The notes under the pieces: model-generated
Told to the model about the DNA's origin: nothing
The model's input: only the letters and a program-made list of their open reading frames with translations
The model's database searches: none
Part shown: in pieces, positions 1 to 6,384 of the stretch
Layout: every line of letters begins with the position of its first letter
How positions within the stretch are numbered: position 1 is the first letter of the stretch
Translations under genes and position numbers: made by a program
Source: an uncultured Eubacteriales bacterium
GTDB taxonomy: Bacteria; Bacillota; Clostridia; Christensenellales; UBA1242
DNA: 10,787 nucleotides
Assembly (NCBI GenBank): GCA_948806215.1
Contig: CAQIDI010000019.1
Span: 1-10,787, forward strand
Reading direction: 5' to 3'

Positions 1-841
1 CAATCCAACCACTGTTACCACAAGTTATGCCACCAACTCCGCCACAGAATGGGCATTTAACATCCATTTCAAAACTTGGTTCAGTAAATGGGAAGTAACC
101 CGGACGAAGTCTTACTTCAACTTCTTTTTTAAACACTTTGCTTAACATTTCTTTCATAAAATAAATTAAGTTTGCAACACTTACTTCTTTATCAACAATA
201 ACTCCTTCCATTTGAAAGAATGTGTTTTCGTGACCGGCATCTAAAGCTTCGTTTCTAAAACACCTTCCCGGAAAAATAACACGACAAGTGCCTTTATACT
301 TTGATAAAATTCGGTTTTGCCCCGCTGATGTGTGAGTTTTTAAAACTTGACCATTATTTAACCAAAAAGTATCTTGCATATCTCTAGCCGGATGAGTAGA
401 AGGAACATTTACTGCATCAAAGTTATTAAACTCAGTTTCAATTTCGTTGCCTTTATCAACAGTAAAGCCCATTGAAATAAACACTTGTTCAATTTCTTGT
501 TGCAACACTGTTCTAGGATGTAACGAACCAATGCCGGTATCAACTGGCAAAGTTATATCAATTAACTTAGCATTGTTAAGTTCTGCTTGCAATTTTAGTT
601 CTGCCAATTTTTCTTGCATATTGTTAATACCATTTTCAATAGCAGTTTTAACCGAGTTAACAAGCATTCCCATTTCACGCTTTTGCTCGTTTGCAACATC
701 CTTTAGCATTGGCATAACTTGAGTTATTAAACCCTTTTTCCCCATAAATTTTAGCTTTAGGTTTTCTAACTGCTCGCTATTTTTTATTTGCTTAATTTCA
801 GTTTCGAACAATTTTTTTATTTCTTCTAGTTTTTGTTTCAT
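1..841 (-). CDS. pheS: Phenylalanyl-tRNA synthetase alpha subunit, 5' part (runs off the window)
   Basis: Cytoplasmic class II synthetase subunit that, with PheT, charges tRNA-Phe. Translating the minus strand from the ATG at 839-841 gives 280 open codons to the window edge, of roughly 340 expected. The N-terminal ~85 residues form the usual tRNA-binding coiled coil (MKQKLEEIKKLFETEI...). The catalytic domain follows, with a GIGSLHPR-like entry, HTSAGQNR, a motif-2 region (GRCFRNEALDAGHENTFFQMEG) and FPFTEPSFEMDV. Next comes CPFCGGVGGITCGNSGW, a degenerate version of the Cys-rich insert I recall from some bacterial PheS, with one Cys apparently replaced by Gly. An AAGGAGAT ribosome binding site at 846-853 supports the start. 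Transcription passes through a Phe T-box leader. pheT is expected to the left but is not visible. Confidence 0.97.
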   Translation of the reverse strand, partial: MKQKLEEIKKLFETEIKQIKNSEQLENLKLKFMGKKGLITQVMPMLKDVANEQKREMGMLVNSVKTAIENGINNMQEKLAELKLQAELNNAKLIDITLPVDTGIGSLHPRTVLQQEIEQVFISMGFTVDKGNEIETEFNNFDAVNVPSTHPARDMQDTFWLNNGQVLKTHTSAGQNRILSKYKGTCRVIFPGRCFRNEALDAGHENTFFQMEGVIVDKEVSVANLIYFMKEMLSKVFKKEVEVRLRPGYFPFTEPSFEMDVKCPFCGGVGGITCGNSGWI

Positions 842-845
842 ATTT

Positions 846-853
846 ATCTCCTT
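846..853 (-). promoter_or_regulatory. Ribosome binding site of pheS
   Basis: AAGGAGAT on the minus strand; its AGGAG core lies six bases before the ATG. It fixes the pheS start and lies well downstream of the T-box terminator, so translation is not directly masked by that hairpin. Confidence 0.85.
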
Positions 854-922
854 TTTATTTCGGTTTAAATTTATAAAATCACTTAACACTAACATTGTGA
901 TTAGCAAATATAATAAATTAAT

Positions 923-949
923 TTATCCGATAATGCCGTGCGCTAGCAC
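923..949. repeat. 27-bp GC-rich repeat, copy 1
   Basis: It matches the copy at 984-1010 at 26 of 27 positions (T931 versus C992). It contains the hairpin-forming core GTGCGCTAGCAC (GTGC/GCAC around a GCTA loop) and a second dyad, TTATC-C-GATAA. About 52% of its bases are G or C, well above the surrounding AT-rich DNA. It lies inside the transcribed pheS leader, past the T-box terminator. Confidence 0.85.
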
Positions 950-983
950 CTTGATTAGATGTGCAGTTGTATTTTAGGTTGGC

Positions 984-1010
984 TTATCCGACAATGCCGT
1001 GCGCTAGCAC
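984..1010. repeat. 27-bp GC-rich repeat, copy 2
   Basis: Second direct copy of the repeat at 923-949, separated from it by 34 bases of unrelated sequence. It directly abuts the poly-U tract of the pheS T-box terminator (1011-1017). Its only mismatch turns an A-U pair of the TTATC/GATAA dyad into a G-U pair when read as minus-strand RNA, so the fold could persist. No other copy was found in the window. Confidence 0.85.
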
Positions 1011-1035
1011 AAAAAAACGCCCTAGTTATAGGACG
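1011..1035 (-). terminator. Regulated intrinsic terminator of the pheS T-box
   Basis: Minus-strand CGTCCTA (1029-1035) pairs with TAGGGCG (1018-1024) around a four-base loop, with one G-U pair, followed by seven U. The 5' arm is the same segment that pairs with the T-box sequence in the antiterminator, so the two folds exclude each other. Confidence 0.9.
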
Positions 1036-1255
1036 AATTAATTTTTCGTGTTACCACCTAATTTTGTTTGTGTTACCAAACCTCATTAAATATTTTTACG
1101 GTTTTGTTCCGGCTAAGCTTAGTTTCTCGCAAAGCAACTCCAGTGCTGAAATTCGAAATTAATTTTTAACATAATCGGCTCTCAGCCAGCGACCGATTTT
1201 CTCTGTAATGGAAAATTAATTCTACTTACACACCTTCAAAGTTTTTATTTAACTA
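1011..1255 (-). ncRNA. T-box riboswitch leader of pheS, specifier UUC (Phe)
   Basis: Leader RNA that binds tRNA-Phe and ends transcription unless the tRNA is uncharged. On the minus strand, Stem I has an AGAGA bulge, a distal stem ATCGG/CCGAT and the specifier TTC at 1148-1150 in the context GAAT-TTC-A. This aligns with GAAT-TAC-A in the tyrS leader. A TGGAGTTGC stretch follows. The T-box sequence TAGGTGGTAACACG is at 1047-1060. Its UGGU bulge fits an acceptor end with discriminator A. It can pair with TTCGTCCTA to form the antiterminator. The competing terminator is at 1011-1035. Confidence 0.93.
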
Positions 1256-1261
1256 ATTATT

Positions 1262-1291
1262 GTTATATCACTTATAATTAAATATTGTCAA
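1262..1291 (-). promoter_or_regulatory. Sigma-A promoter of the pheS leader
   Basis: -35 TTGACA at 1286-1291, an 18-base spacer, and -10 TATAAC at 1262-1267 preceded by TGA (an extended -10). The predicted transcript starts near 1255, just upstream of the first T-box elements, giving a leader of roughly 410 bases. Confidence 0.8.
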
Positions 1292-1405
1292 TATAAATAA
1301 TAATGCAATTAAAATTATTTGTTTCTATTTTATAGTTTTTTAATTATAAATTATGTTTAATTTATAGTAATATCAAATTTAATGAAAATAAATTATAATA
1401 TATTA

Positions 1406-1434
1406 TTGACTGCTTAAAATTATTATGATAAACT
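1406..1434 (+). promoter_or_regulatory. Sigma-A promoter of the HelD gene
   Basis: -35 TTGACT at 1406-1411, a 17-base spacer, and -10 TAAACT at 1429-1434 with the extended element TGA directly upstream. The start would be near 1441, leaving an untranslated leader of about 90 AT-rich bases in which I see no convincing structure. Confidence 0.7.
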
Positions 1435-1524
1435 GACTTCGCTAATTTTTGTGCTAAAAATGTTTGAAAAAATCGGTATTTAAACTTTTTAGTACTTTTT
1501 TTAGTCCTAAAATTTAATAGTAGA

Positions 1525-1530
1525 GAGGTG
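1525..1530 (+). promoter_or_regulatory. Ribosome binding site that decides the HelD start
   Basis: GAGGTG matches the 3' end of 16S rRNA and lies just before the ATG at 1534. The GTG at 1528-1530, which would add two residues, lies inside this site and so is an unlikely start. Confidence 0.75.
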
Positions 1531-1533
1531 GAA

Positions 1534-3594
1534 ATGTCTGAACGTGAACAATTAGAACACGAAAAACAAGTGCTTGATGAAACCTTACACGCTGTGCAAA
1601 ACAAAATTAAAGTTCTGCAAGAAGAAAAAGAATACTATAAAGATAAAGGACTTAAAACCCGAGCTGAATTCTGGGATTCCATTACCGATATGGATGATGT
1701 TGAAAAAGCTCTAAACCGAACAATCTATAACGAAACCGTGGATGATTATATGGTTGTTTTTAAAATGTTACGAAGCCACGAAAAAATGCTAGATAGCCCT
1801 TACTATGGAAAAATCCGCATTAAAGAAAATGGAAAAGAAGAAGAACTATACATTGGCTTAACCGGATTTAACACTGCACCTGCTCCATTTATTTTAGATT
1901 GGCGAGCTCCTATTTCTAGCTTATTCTACGATTACGAAGTTGGACCTGCTCAATACGAAGTGGAAAACAACAAACAAAATGTTGATTTGCTTAATAAAAA
2001 TCAAATTAAGGTTGAACAAGGAAAACTTAAATACATAATTAATAGTTCACTAAAAATTGATGATGAAATTTTGCAAGTTGCCCTTAGCCACAACACTAGC
2101 GAAAAAATGAGAAATGTTGTTGCCACAATTCAAAAAGAACAAAATAACATTATTAGATTACCATACAAAACCAATGTTATTGTTCAAGGAGTTGCCGGAA
2201 GCGGAAAAACAAGCATTGCTCTGCACCGAATTGCATTTTTGCTTTATAGGCAACGAAATGTTTTAAATTCTGGAAACATTCAAATACTTTCGCCAAACAC
2301 TGTTTTTGAAGATTACATTTCCAATGTGTTACCAGAAATGGGCGAAGAAAACATTAAAAGCATAAACTTTGATAAAATTATTTCTGATTACTACTACGAG
2401 CAAAAGCAAAGCGTTGAATCTAAGGCTGAGCAATATGAACGCTTGTTGCATTTAAGAAAGATAACGCCAGATATTAGTTACAAAAACAGCATTGAAATTG
2501 TTACTAACCTAGAAGAGTTTTTAAAAGAAAATATTTTTAACTACCTTTATTTTACTGATTTTGTTAAAGAAAATTTTCGAATGGAAAAAGAAGGAATTAT
2601 AGAAGTTTTTAAACAATACCACAACCTTCCATTTTGGCAAATAAAAAATAAAATTAAAGGTCAACTATCGGTTAAAAGTGCCTTGTGGGATTTTGAATAT
2701 AACGAACGAAAAACTGTTACCGCTATTGAACGCTATGTTAGATATTTAACTCCTAAAAACCTAAACCGCAAATTATATTCCGATTTTCTAAAACAATATG
2801 GTTTTAAATTTGAATTAGACCACGGAAAACTTAAATACGAAGATGCTTTTCCGCTAATGCTTATTGATAATTATTTGCAGGGTTTAAACAGTTTTACATC
2901 AGTCCAACACCTAGTTGTTGACGAAATGCAAGATTATAGCCCTATGCAATTTAGGGTTTTAAACATTCTATACCCTTGCTCAAAAACCATTCTTGGCGAT
3001 TACGGGCAAAGCATATGCCCTAAAGAAAGTAAAATTGCCATCGAACAACTGCATAATCTATTTGACAATTCGATGTATTTAACAATTAATCGTTGTTACA
3101 GAACTAGCGAAGAAATTGGCAAACTGTGCAACTTAATTGGCGATAGGCACGATGTTGAAATGATAAGGCGTGGTGGAAACACTCCAACCATAACAAAAGT
3201 TAAAGATGATTTCGACTTTTTAGAAAAATTAAAACAAACCTTAAACTCGGTAAAAAACAATAACTATAAAAACATAGCAATAATAACAAAAGACCAAGTT
3301 GAATGCGAATATTATTTAAACTTAATAAAACCACATATTGCTGTTGAAACTATAAATGCAAAAAGTGTTACTCTACCAAACGGATTAATTGTTGTTCCAT
3401 CGTTTCAAAGCAAAGGCTTAGAATTTGATTGTGTTATAGTTCCAAATGTTAGCGAAGAAAATTATTGTTCCGAATTTGAATATCAAAACCTTTATATTTC
3501 TGCATCACGCTCGCTGCATCATTTGTTTATGTTTTATTTAAACCAACCTTGCTTACCAATAAAAAAATATTTACTAACCAAAAAAAGTGCATAA
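1534..3594 (+). CDS. helD: HelD-family superfamily 1 helicase (RNA polymerase recycling motor)
   Basis: Predicted cytoplasmic ATP-driven motor that pries stalled RNA polymerase off nucleic acid, as known for HelD of Bacillus and mycobacteria. The 686-residue protein starts with a charged coiled coil (about 1-50), the arm that enters the polymerase secondary channel in known HelD structures. DWRAPISSLFYDYEVG follows, a family hallmark. Helicase motifs in order are Walker A GVAGSGKT (219-226), Walker B VVDEMQD (461-467), GDYGQ (488-492), CYRTSEEI (from 521), QSKGLEFD (625-632) and SASRS with R659. It is somewhat shorter than the ~774-residue B. subtilis protein. It is monocistronic, with its own promoter. 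Its stop codon lies in the loop of the terminator. A UvrD/PcrA repair helicase is less likely given the N-terminal region. Confidence 0.92.
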   Translation: MSEREQLEHEKQVLDETLHAVQNKIKVLQEEKEYYKDKGLKTRAEFWDSITDMDDVEKALNRTIYNETVDDYMVVFKMLRSHEKMLDSPYYGKIRIKENGKEEELYIGLTGFNTAPAPFILDWRAPISSLFYDYEVGPAQYEVENNKQNVDLLNKNQIKVEQGKLKYIINSSLKIDDEILQVALSHNTSEKMRNVVATIQKEQNNIIRLPYKTNVIVQGVAGSGKTSIALHRIAFLLYRQRNVLNSGNIQILSPNTVFEDYISNVLPEMGEENIKSINFDKIISDYYYEQKQSVESKAEQYERLLHLRKITPDISYKNSIEIVTNLEEFLKENIFNYLYFTDFVKENFRMEKEGIIEVFKQYHNLPFWQIKNKIKGQLSVKSALWDFEYNERKTVTAIERYVRYLTPKNLNRKLYSDFLKQYGFKFELDHGKLKYEDAFPLMLIDNYLQGLNSFTSVQHLVVDEMQDYSPMQFRVLNILYPCSKTILGDYGQSICPKESKIAIEQLHNLFDNSMYLTINRCYRTSEEIGKLCNLIGDRHDVEMIRRGGNTPTITKVKDDFDFLEKLKQTLNSVKNNNYKNIAIITKDQVECEYYLNLIKPHIAVETINAKSVTLPNGLIVVPSFQSKGLEFDCVIVPNVSEENYCSEFEYQNLYISASRSLHHLFMFYLNQPCLPIKKYLLTKKSA

Positions 3595-3606
3595 CTGCAC
3601 TTTTTT
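3581..3606. terminator. Bidirectional terminator between helD and the cat-like gene
   Basis: GTGCA (3587-3591) pairs with TGCAC (3596-3600) around a TAAC loop, flanked by six A on the left and six T on the right, so it works for both strands. The helD stop codon TAA (3592-3594) is in the loop, and the T-tract runs into the stop codon of the converging gene. The two converging genes thus share one hairpin with almost no spare sequence. Confidence 0.92.
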
Positions 3607-4231
3607 ATTTTAACTTATTAATTAGTTCTGATACTTTTAAAACAAATTTTGATATAGCATAGCCATCAACAACAGCGTGATTAACTTCCACACCAAAATT
3701 TAAAATCTTTTTATTATTTATTTCCTCATACTTATCCCAAACAATTCTTGGTATATAATCGGTTGTGTTGTTAGTTTGAGGATTACTAACCATAGTAAAA
3801 TTAATCCAAGGTAAACAACTAAGAAAAACCGAGAAATCATCTCCTAAATTATTTTTACTAAACAAGGTGGTTTGCCCCATATCAATTTCTTTTGCAATTT
3901 TACAAAATTCAATAACATTATCGCAATACGGAACATTAACAAAACGATATTTTCGTTCGTTACTATTTTTACAAGTAAACGATACTAATTTGTGATTATC
4001 TACCATTAGTTTACCATTAACATCTCTTATATTAAATTCTTCTATTTGTCTAACTGCAGTATTCACTAAATGTCCAAAGCAAAAATAAAATGAAATATTA
4101 TTTCTTTTAGCAAAATTATAAACATTAGTTACATCTAGTTTTGTGGTTATGCCATAAAATGGGTTAGAATAAGTTGAAAACCAATTATATTGTTCTGCTA
4201 AATCCCAATTATTTAAATCAATTTCTTTCAT
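3605..4231 (-). CDS. Chloramphenicol acetyltransferase-like O-acetyltransferase (CatA family), divergent
   Basis: Cytoplasmic CatA-fold enzyme of 208 residues, close to the family's usual ~213-220. It is expected to move an acetyl group from acetyl-CoA to a hydroxyl group. The catalytic region reads VNHAVVDGYAISKF: H185 of the HxxxDG motif, D189 and G190 are kept, but the His that normally precedes the catalytic His is Asn (N184). S138 in SCLPWINF matches the conserved Ser-x-Leu-Pro-Trp segment that supports catalysis. The N-terminal substrate-pocket region (YNWFSTYSNPFYGITTKLDVT) is only loosely CAT-like. An AAGGA site lies seven bases before the ATG. It is the second gene after trmL, 15 bases apart. 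Whether it acts on chloramphenicol or another alcohol cannot be read from the sequence. Confidence 0.85.
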   Translation of the reverse strand: MKEIDLNNWDLAEQYNWFSTYSNPFYGITTKLDVTNVYNFAKRNNISFYFCFGHLVNTAVRQIEEFNIRDVNGKLMVDNHKLVSFTCKNSNERKYRFVNVPYCDNVIEFCKIAKEIDMGQTTLFSKNNLGDDFSVFLSCLPWINFTMVSNPQTNNTTDYIPRIVWDKYEEINNKKILNFGVEVNHAVVDGYAISKFVLKVSELINKLK

Positions 4232-4246
4232 AAAATTATCCTTATT

Positions 4247-4747
4247 TTAAAATTCGTTTTCACTTCGGCCGGTTAGTTCGCCATAGTTTTTTAGGTTATT
4301 AAAATTATTTTGTCGTAATGCTTCAAACAAAATAATTGCAACCGAATTGCTTAAATTTAGGCTTCTTGCATTTTCTGCCATAGGTATTCTTATACAATTA
4401 TCATAATACTTTTTTAATAAAGTTTCTTTAAGCCCGTAACTCTCTTTACCAAAAACAATAAAACAATCGCTATTATAACTAACTTCTGCATAGGTATGTT
4501 TGCTTTTTGTTGATGCAAAATAAAATTGTTTATCCTTATTTTTTTCGATAACTTCTTCTATGTTATCAACAACTTCAACATTAGCAAAATCCAAATAATC
4601 CATACCAGCACGCTTAAAATGCTTATCATCTAAAATAAAGCCAAGTGGTCTAACTAATATTAATTTGCTTGCAGTTGCAGCGCACGACCTAACAATGTTT
4701 CCTGCATTTTGCGGAATTTCTGGTTCGACTAAAACTATTGTAATCAT
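4247..4747 (-). CDS. trmL: tRNA (cytidine/uridine-34 2'-O)-methyltransferase TrmL
   Basis: SPOUT-fold cytoplasmic enzyme that methylates the ribose at wobble position 34 of certain leucine tRNAs using S-adenosylmethionine. The protein has 166 residues (E. coli TrmL has 157) and is family-like throughout: VLVEPEIPQNAGNIVR at the N-terminus (NAGNIVR 14-20), DDKHFKRAGMDYLDF (40-54), FGKESYGL (99-106), and the knot segment IPMAENARSLNLSNSVAI (121-138) with FEALRQ. AAGGA at 4755-4759 sits seven bases before the ATG. It is the first gene of a two-gene operon with the cat-like gene. Its promoter is back to back with the tyrS T-box promoter. Confidence 0.95.
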   Translation of the reverse strand: MITIVLVEPEIPQNAGNIVRSCAATASKLILVRPLGFILDDKHFKRAGMDYLDFANVEVVDNIEEVIEKNKDKQFYFASTKSKHTYAEVSYNSDCFIVFGKESYGLKETLLKKYYDNCIRIPMAENARSLNLSNSVAIILFEALRQNNFNNLKNYGELTGRSENEF

Positions 4748-4771
4748 ATAATTTTCCTTTTTAACTAATAA

Positions 4772-4800
4772 ATTCTATCACACAAAAATAGTTATAACAA
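4772..4800 (-). promoter_or_regulatory. Sigma-A promoter of trmL and the cat-like gene
   Basis: -35 TTGTTA at 4795-4800, a 17-base spacer, and -10 TAGAAT at 4772-4777 inside TGTGATAGAAT, an extended -10. The leader would be under 20 bases. The -35 box lies 25 bases from the -35 of the divergent tyrS promoter. Confidence 0.7.
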
Positions 4801-4825
4801 ATTATTTAACAGTTAAATTTGATAG

Positions 4826-4854
4826 TTGACACTACTTAAGTTATGTGATATATT
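4826..4854 (+). promoter_or_regulatory. Sigma-A promoter of the tyrS leader
   Basis: -35 TTGACA at 4826-4831, a 17-base spacer, and -10 TATATT at 4849-4854 within TGTGATATATT (extended -10). The start would be near 4861, giving a leader of about 270 bases that begins just before the T-box Stem I. Confidence 0.82.
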
Positions 4855-4860
4855 CTAGTT

Positions 4861-5096
4861 ATATTTTGCAGTGAAAACAAAAAGTAGCAAATTAGTTGGA
4901 AATTAGAGATAAGTTGGTTGGTGCAAAACTTTACGATACTAGTTTAGTGAATTACATTGTTGGAGCAAAACGATTTTTAATTTTTGGCGTAAACAAAAAT
5001 AAATTAAGGTTTAAGTTTCTTAAACGAATTAAGGTGGTACCACGAACGCACACTTCGTCCTTAAAATTAAAGGATTAGTGTGCGTTTATTTTTTAA
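4861..5096 (+). ncRNA. T-box riboswitch leader of tyrS, specifier UAC (Tyr)
   Basis: tRNA-sensing leader. Stem I carries AGAGA at 4905-4909, a distal loop GGTTGGTGCAAAAC closed by AAGTT/AACTT, and the specifier TAC at 4953-4955 in GAAT-TAC-A followed by TTGGAGC. Stem III is GTTTAAG/CTTAAAC (5009-5025). The near-consensus T-box AAGGTGGTACCACG is at 5031-5044, with UGGU at 5035-5038 to bind the tRNA acceptor end. AAGG and ACGAA pair with TTCGTCCTT to form the antiterminator, competing with the terminator at 5045-5096. Uncharged tRNA-Tyr should allow read-through into tyrS. Confidence 0.96.
5045..5096 (+). terminator. Regulated intrinsic terminator of the tyrS T-box
   Basis: AACGCACACT (5045-5054) pairs perfectly with AGTGTGCGTT (5077-5086). 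An inner helix TCCTT/AAGGA (5058-5062/5070-5074) caps it, and TTTATTTTTT follows. The 5' strand and the CGTCCTT segment are shared with the antiterminator. Confidence 0.94.
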
Positions 5097-5133
5097 TATT
5101 TTTTTATTTTAAACAATTAATAAGGAGAATGCT

Positions 5134-6384
5134 ATGAAAAAAACTGATACTAACCTATACAACATTTTAAAAGAGCGTGGTTTGTTATATCAATGCACCG
5201 ACGAAGAAAAACTTAAAAAATCTTTAGAAAGCGGAACACCCATTACTTTATATGAAGGCACCGACCCAACAATGGATAGTCTTCACATTGGTCACTGCGT
5301 TCCTTACTGCATACTTCGCCGATTTCAAAAAGCAGGCCATAAAGTTTTATTATTAATGGGTGGAGCAACTGCCAGCGTTGGCGATCCAAGTGGCAAAACC
5401 GAACTAAGAAAAATGTTAAGCAAAGAAGAACTTAACTACAACATTGAAAAAATAAAAAAATCACTTTCAATATTTTTAGATTTTGACGGAGATAATCCAG
5501 CAGTTATTGTTAACAATGCCGATTGGTTTAAGGGCTACGATTACACCGACTTTATGCGTGAAATTGGGGTGCACTTTAATGTTAACAAAATGCTTAGCAA
5601 CGAGATTTATGCAAACCGTATTGCCGAGGGCGGATTAACATTTTTTGAAATGGGATATATGTTAATGCAAGCTTACGATTTTATTCACTTAAACCGTGAA
5701 TATGGTTGCACTTTGCAATATGGTGGTGGCGACCAATGGGGAAATATTGTTGCCGGTGTTGAACTTCAACGCAAACTAAATTTTGCAAACAACACCAACA
5801 TCGAATTAATTGGAGCTACTAACCCACTACTTTTAACACCAGAAGGCAAAAAAATGGGCAAAACCGAAAAGGGTGCAATTTGGCTAGACCGTGATAAAAT
5901 TAGTGCTTACGATTTTTATCAAGGAATTTTTCAAACTCCCGATGCTTGCGTTGAAATGATGTTTGCTTTATTTACCGATATATCAATGCCAGAAGTTAAA
6001 GAACTTATAAATAAAGATATTGTTATGGCAAAACATAAAATGGCTTTTGAAATAACAAAATTTGTGCGTGGACAAGTTGATGCTGAAAATGCACAAACTG
6101 CAAGTTTTAATTTGTTTAAGGGTGGAAGCGATTTAGATAATGCCCCAACATTTGAACTGGATAAGTCTGAAATAAACAAAATTATTCTTGTTGATTTATT
6201 GGCAGAAACCAAACTTGTTACATCAAAATCGGAAGGCAGAAGAATGATAGAACAAGGAGCTGTTACAATTAACGGTAAAGCAGTTAAACAATTTAACTAT
6301 GTTATTAGCGAAAATGATTTTACAGAAAACGGCTTAATGCTTAAAAAAGGCAAGAAAAACATTATTAGGGTTGTAAAAAAATAA
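5134..6384 (+). CDS. tyrS: Tyrosyl-tRNA synthetase
   Basis: Class Ic synthetase that charges tRNA-Tyr in the cytoplasm. The 416 residues match the usual ~420. The Rossmann catalytic domain has GTDPTMDSLHIGH with the HIGH motif at 51-54, GDPSGKTE, and the tyrosine and dimer region YGGGDQWGN. The KMSKS loop is KMGKT (240-244), a known variant. The anticodon-binding helical domain follows, then a C-terminal S4-like RNA-binding domain (about 350-416; SEGRRMIEQGAVTINGK). AAGGAG at 5122-5127 lies six bases before the ATG. The gene sits behind a Tyr-specific T-box, confirming the amino acid. Its stop overlaps the next start (TAATG). Confidence 0.98.
   Translation: MKKTDTNLYNILKERGLLYQCTDEEKLKKSLESGTPITLYEGTDPTMDSLHIGHCVPYCILRRFQKAGHKVLLLMGGATASVGDPSGKTELRKMLSKEELNYNIEKIKKSLSIFLDFDGDNPAVIVNNADWFKGYDYTDFMREIGVHFNVNKMLSNEIYANRIAEGGLTFFEMGYMLMQAYDFIHLNREYGCTLQYGGGDQWGNIVAGVELQRKLNFANNTNIELIGATNPLLLTPEGKKMGKTEKGAIWLDRDKISAYDFYQGIFQTPDACVEMMFALFTDISMPEVKELINKDIVMAKHKMAFEITKFVRGQVDAENAQTASFNLFKGGSDLDNAPTFELDKSEINKIILVDLLAETKLVTSKSEGRRMIEQGAVTINGKAVKQFNYVISENDFTENGLMLKKGKKNIIRVVKK

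Noticed and set aside
447..722. Plus-strand reading frame antisense to pheS
   Set aside because: Shadow of the pheS coding strand, with no ribosome binding site or protein-like domain.
923..1010. Two-repeat CRISPR array
   Set aside because: Only two copies with a mismatch, strong internal dyads and no cas genes nearby; kept as a repeat pair only.
959..1162. 67-codon plus-strand reading frame
   Set aside because: It lies antisense to the pheS T-box leader, covers structured RNA elements and has no ribosome binding site.
1460..1483. Seven-codon upstream reading frame in the helD leader
   Set aside because: No ribosome binding site and no accompanying attenuator structure; expected by chance in such sequence.
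1362..1604. Minus-strand reading frame across the helD promoter and start
   Set aside because: It overlaps a promoter and the helD 5' end and encodes low-complexity sequence.
3605..4231. Acquired antibiotic-resistance cassette
   Set aside because: The gene has no flanking mobile element, matches local base composition, sits in an operon with trmL and is divergent at the catalytic motif.
4896..5078. 60-codon plus-strand reading frame before tyrS
   Set aside because: It runs through the T-box Stem I, T-box sequence and terminator; the sequence is explained by the RNA structure.
5931..6212. Minus-strand reading frame inside tyrS
   Set aside because: Shadow of a well-supported gene.
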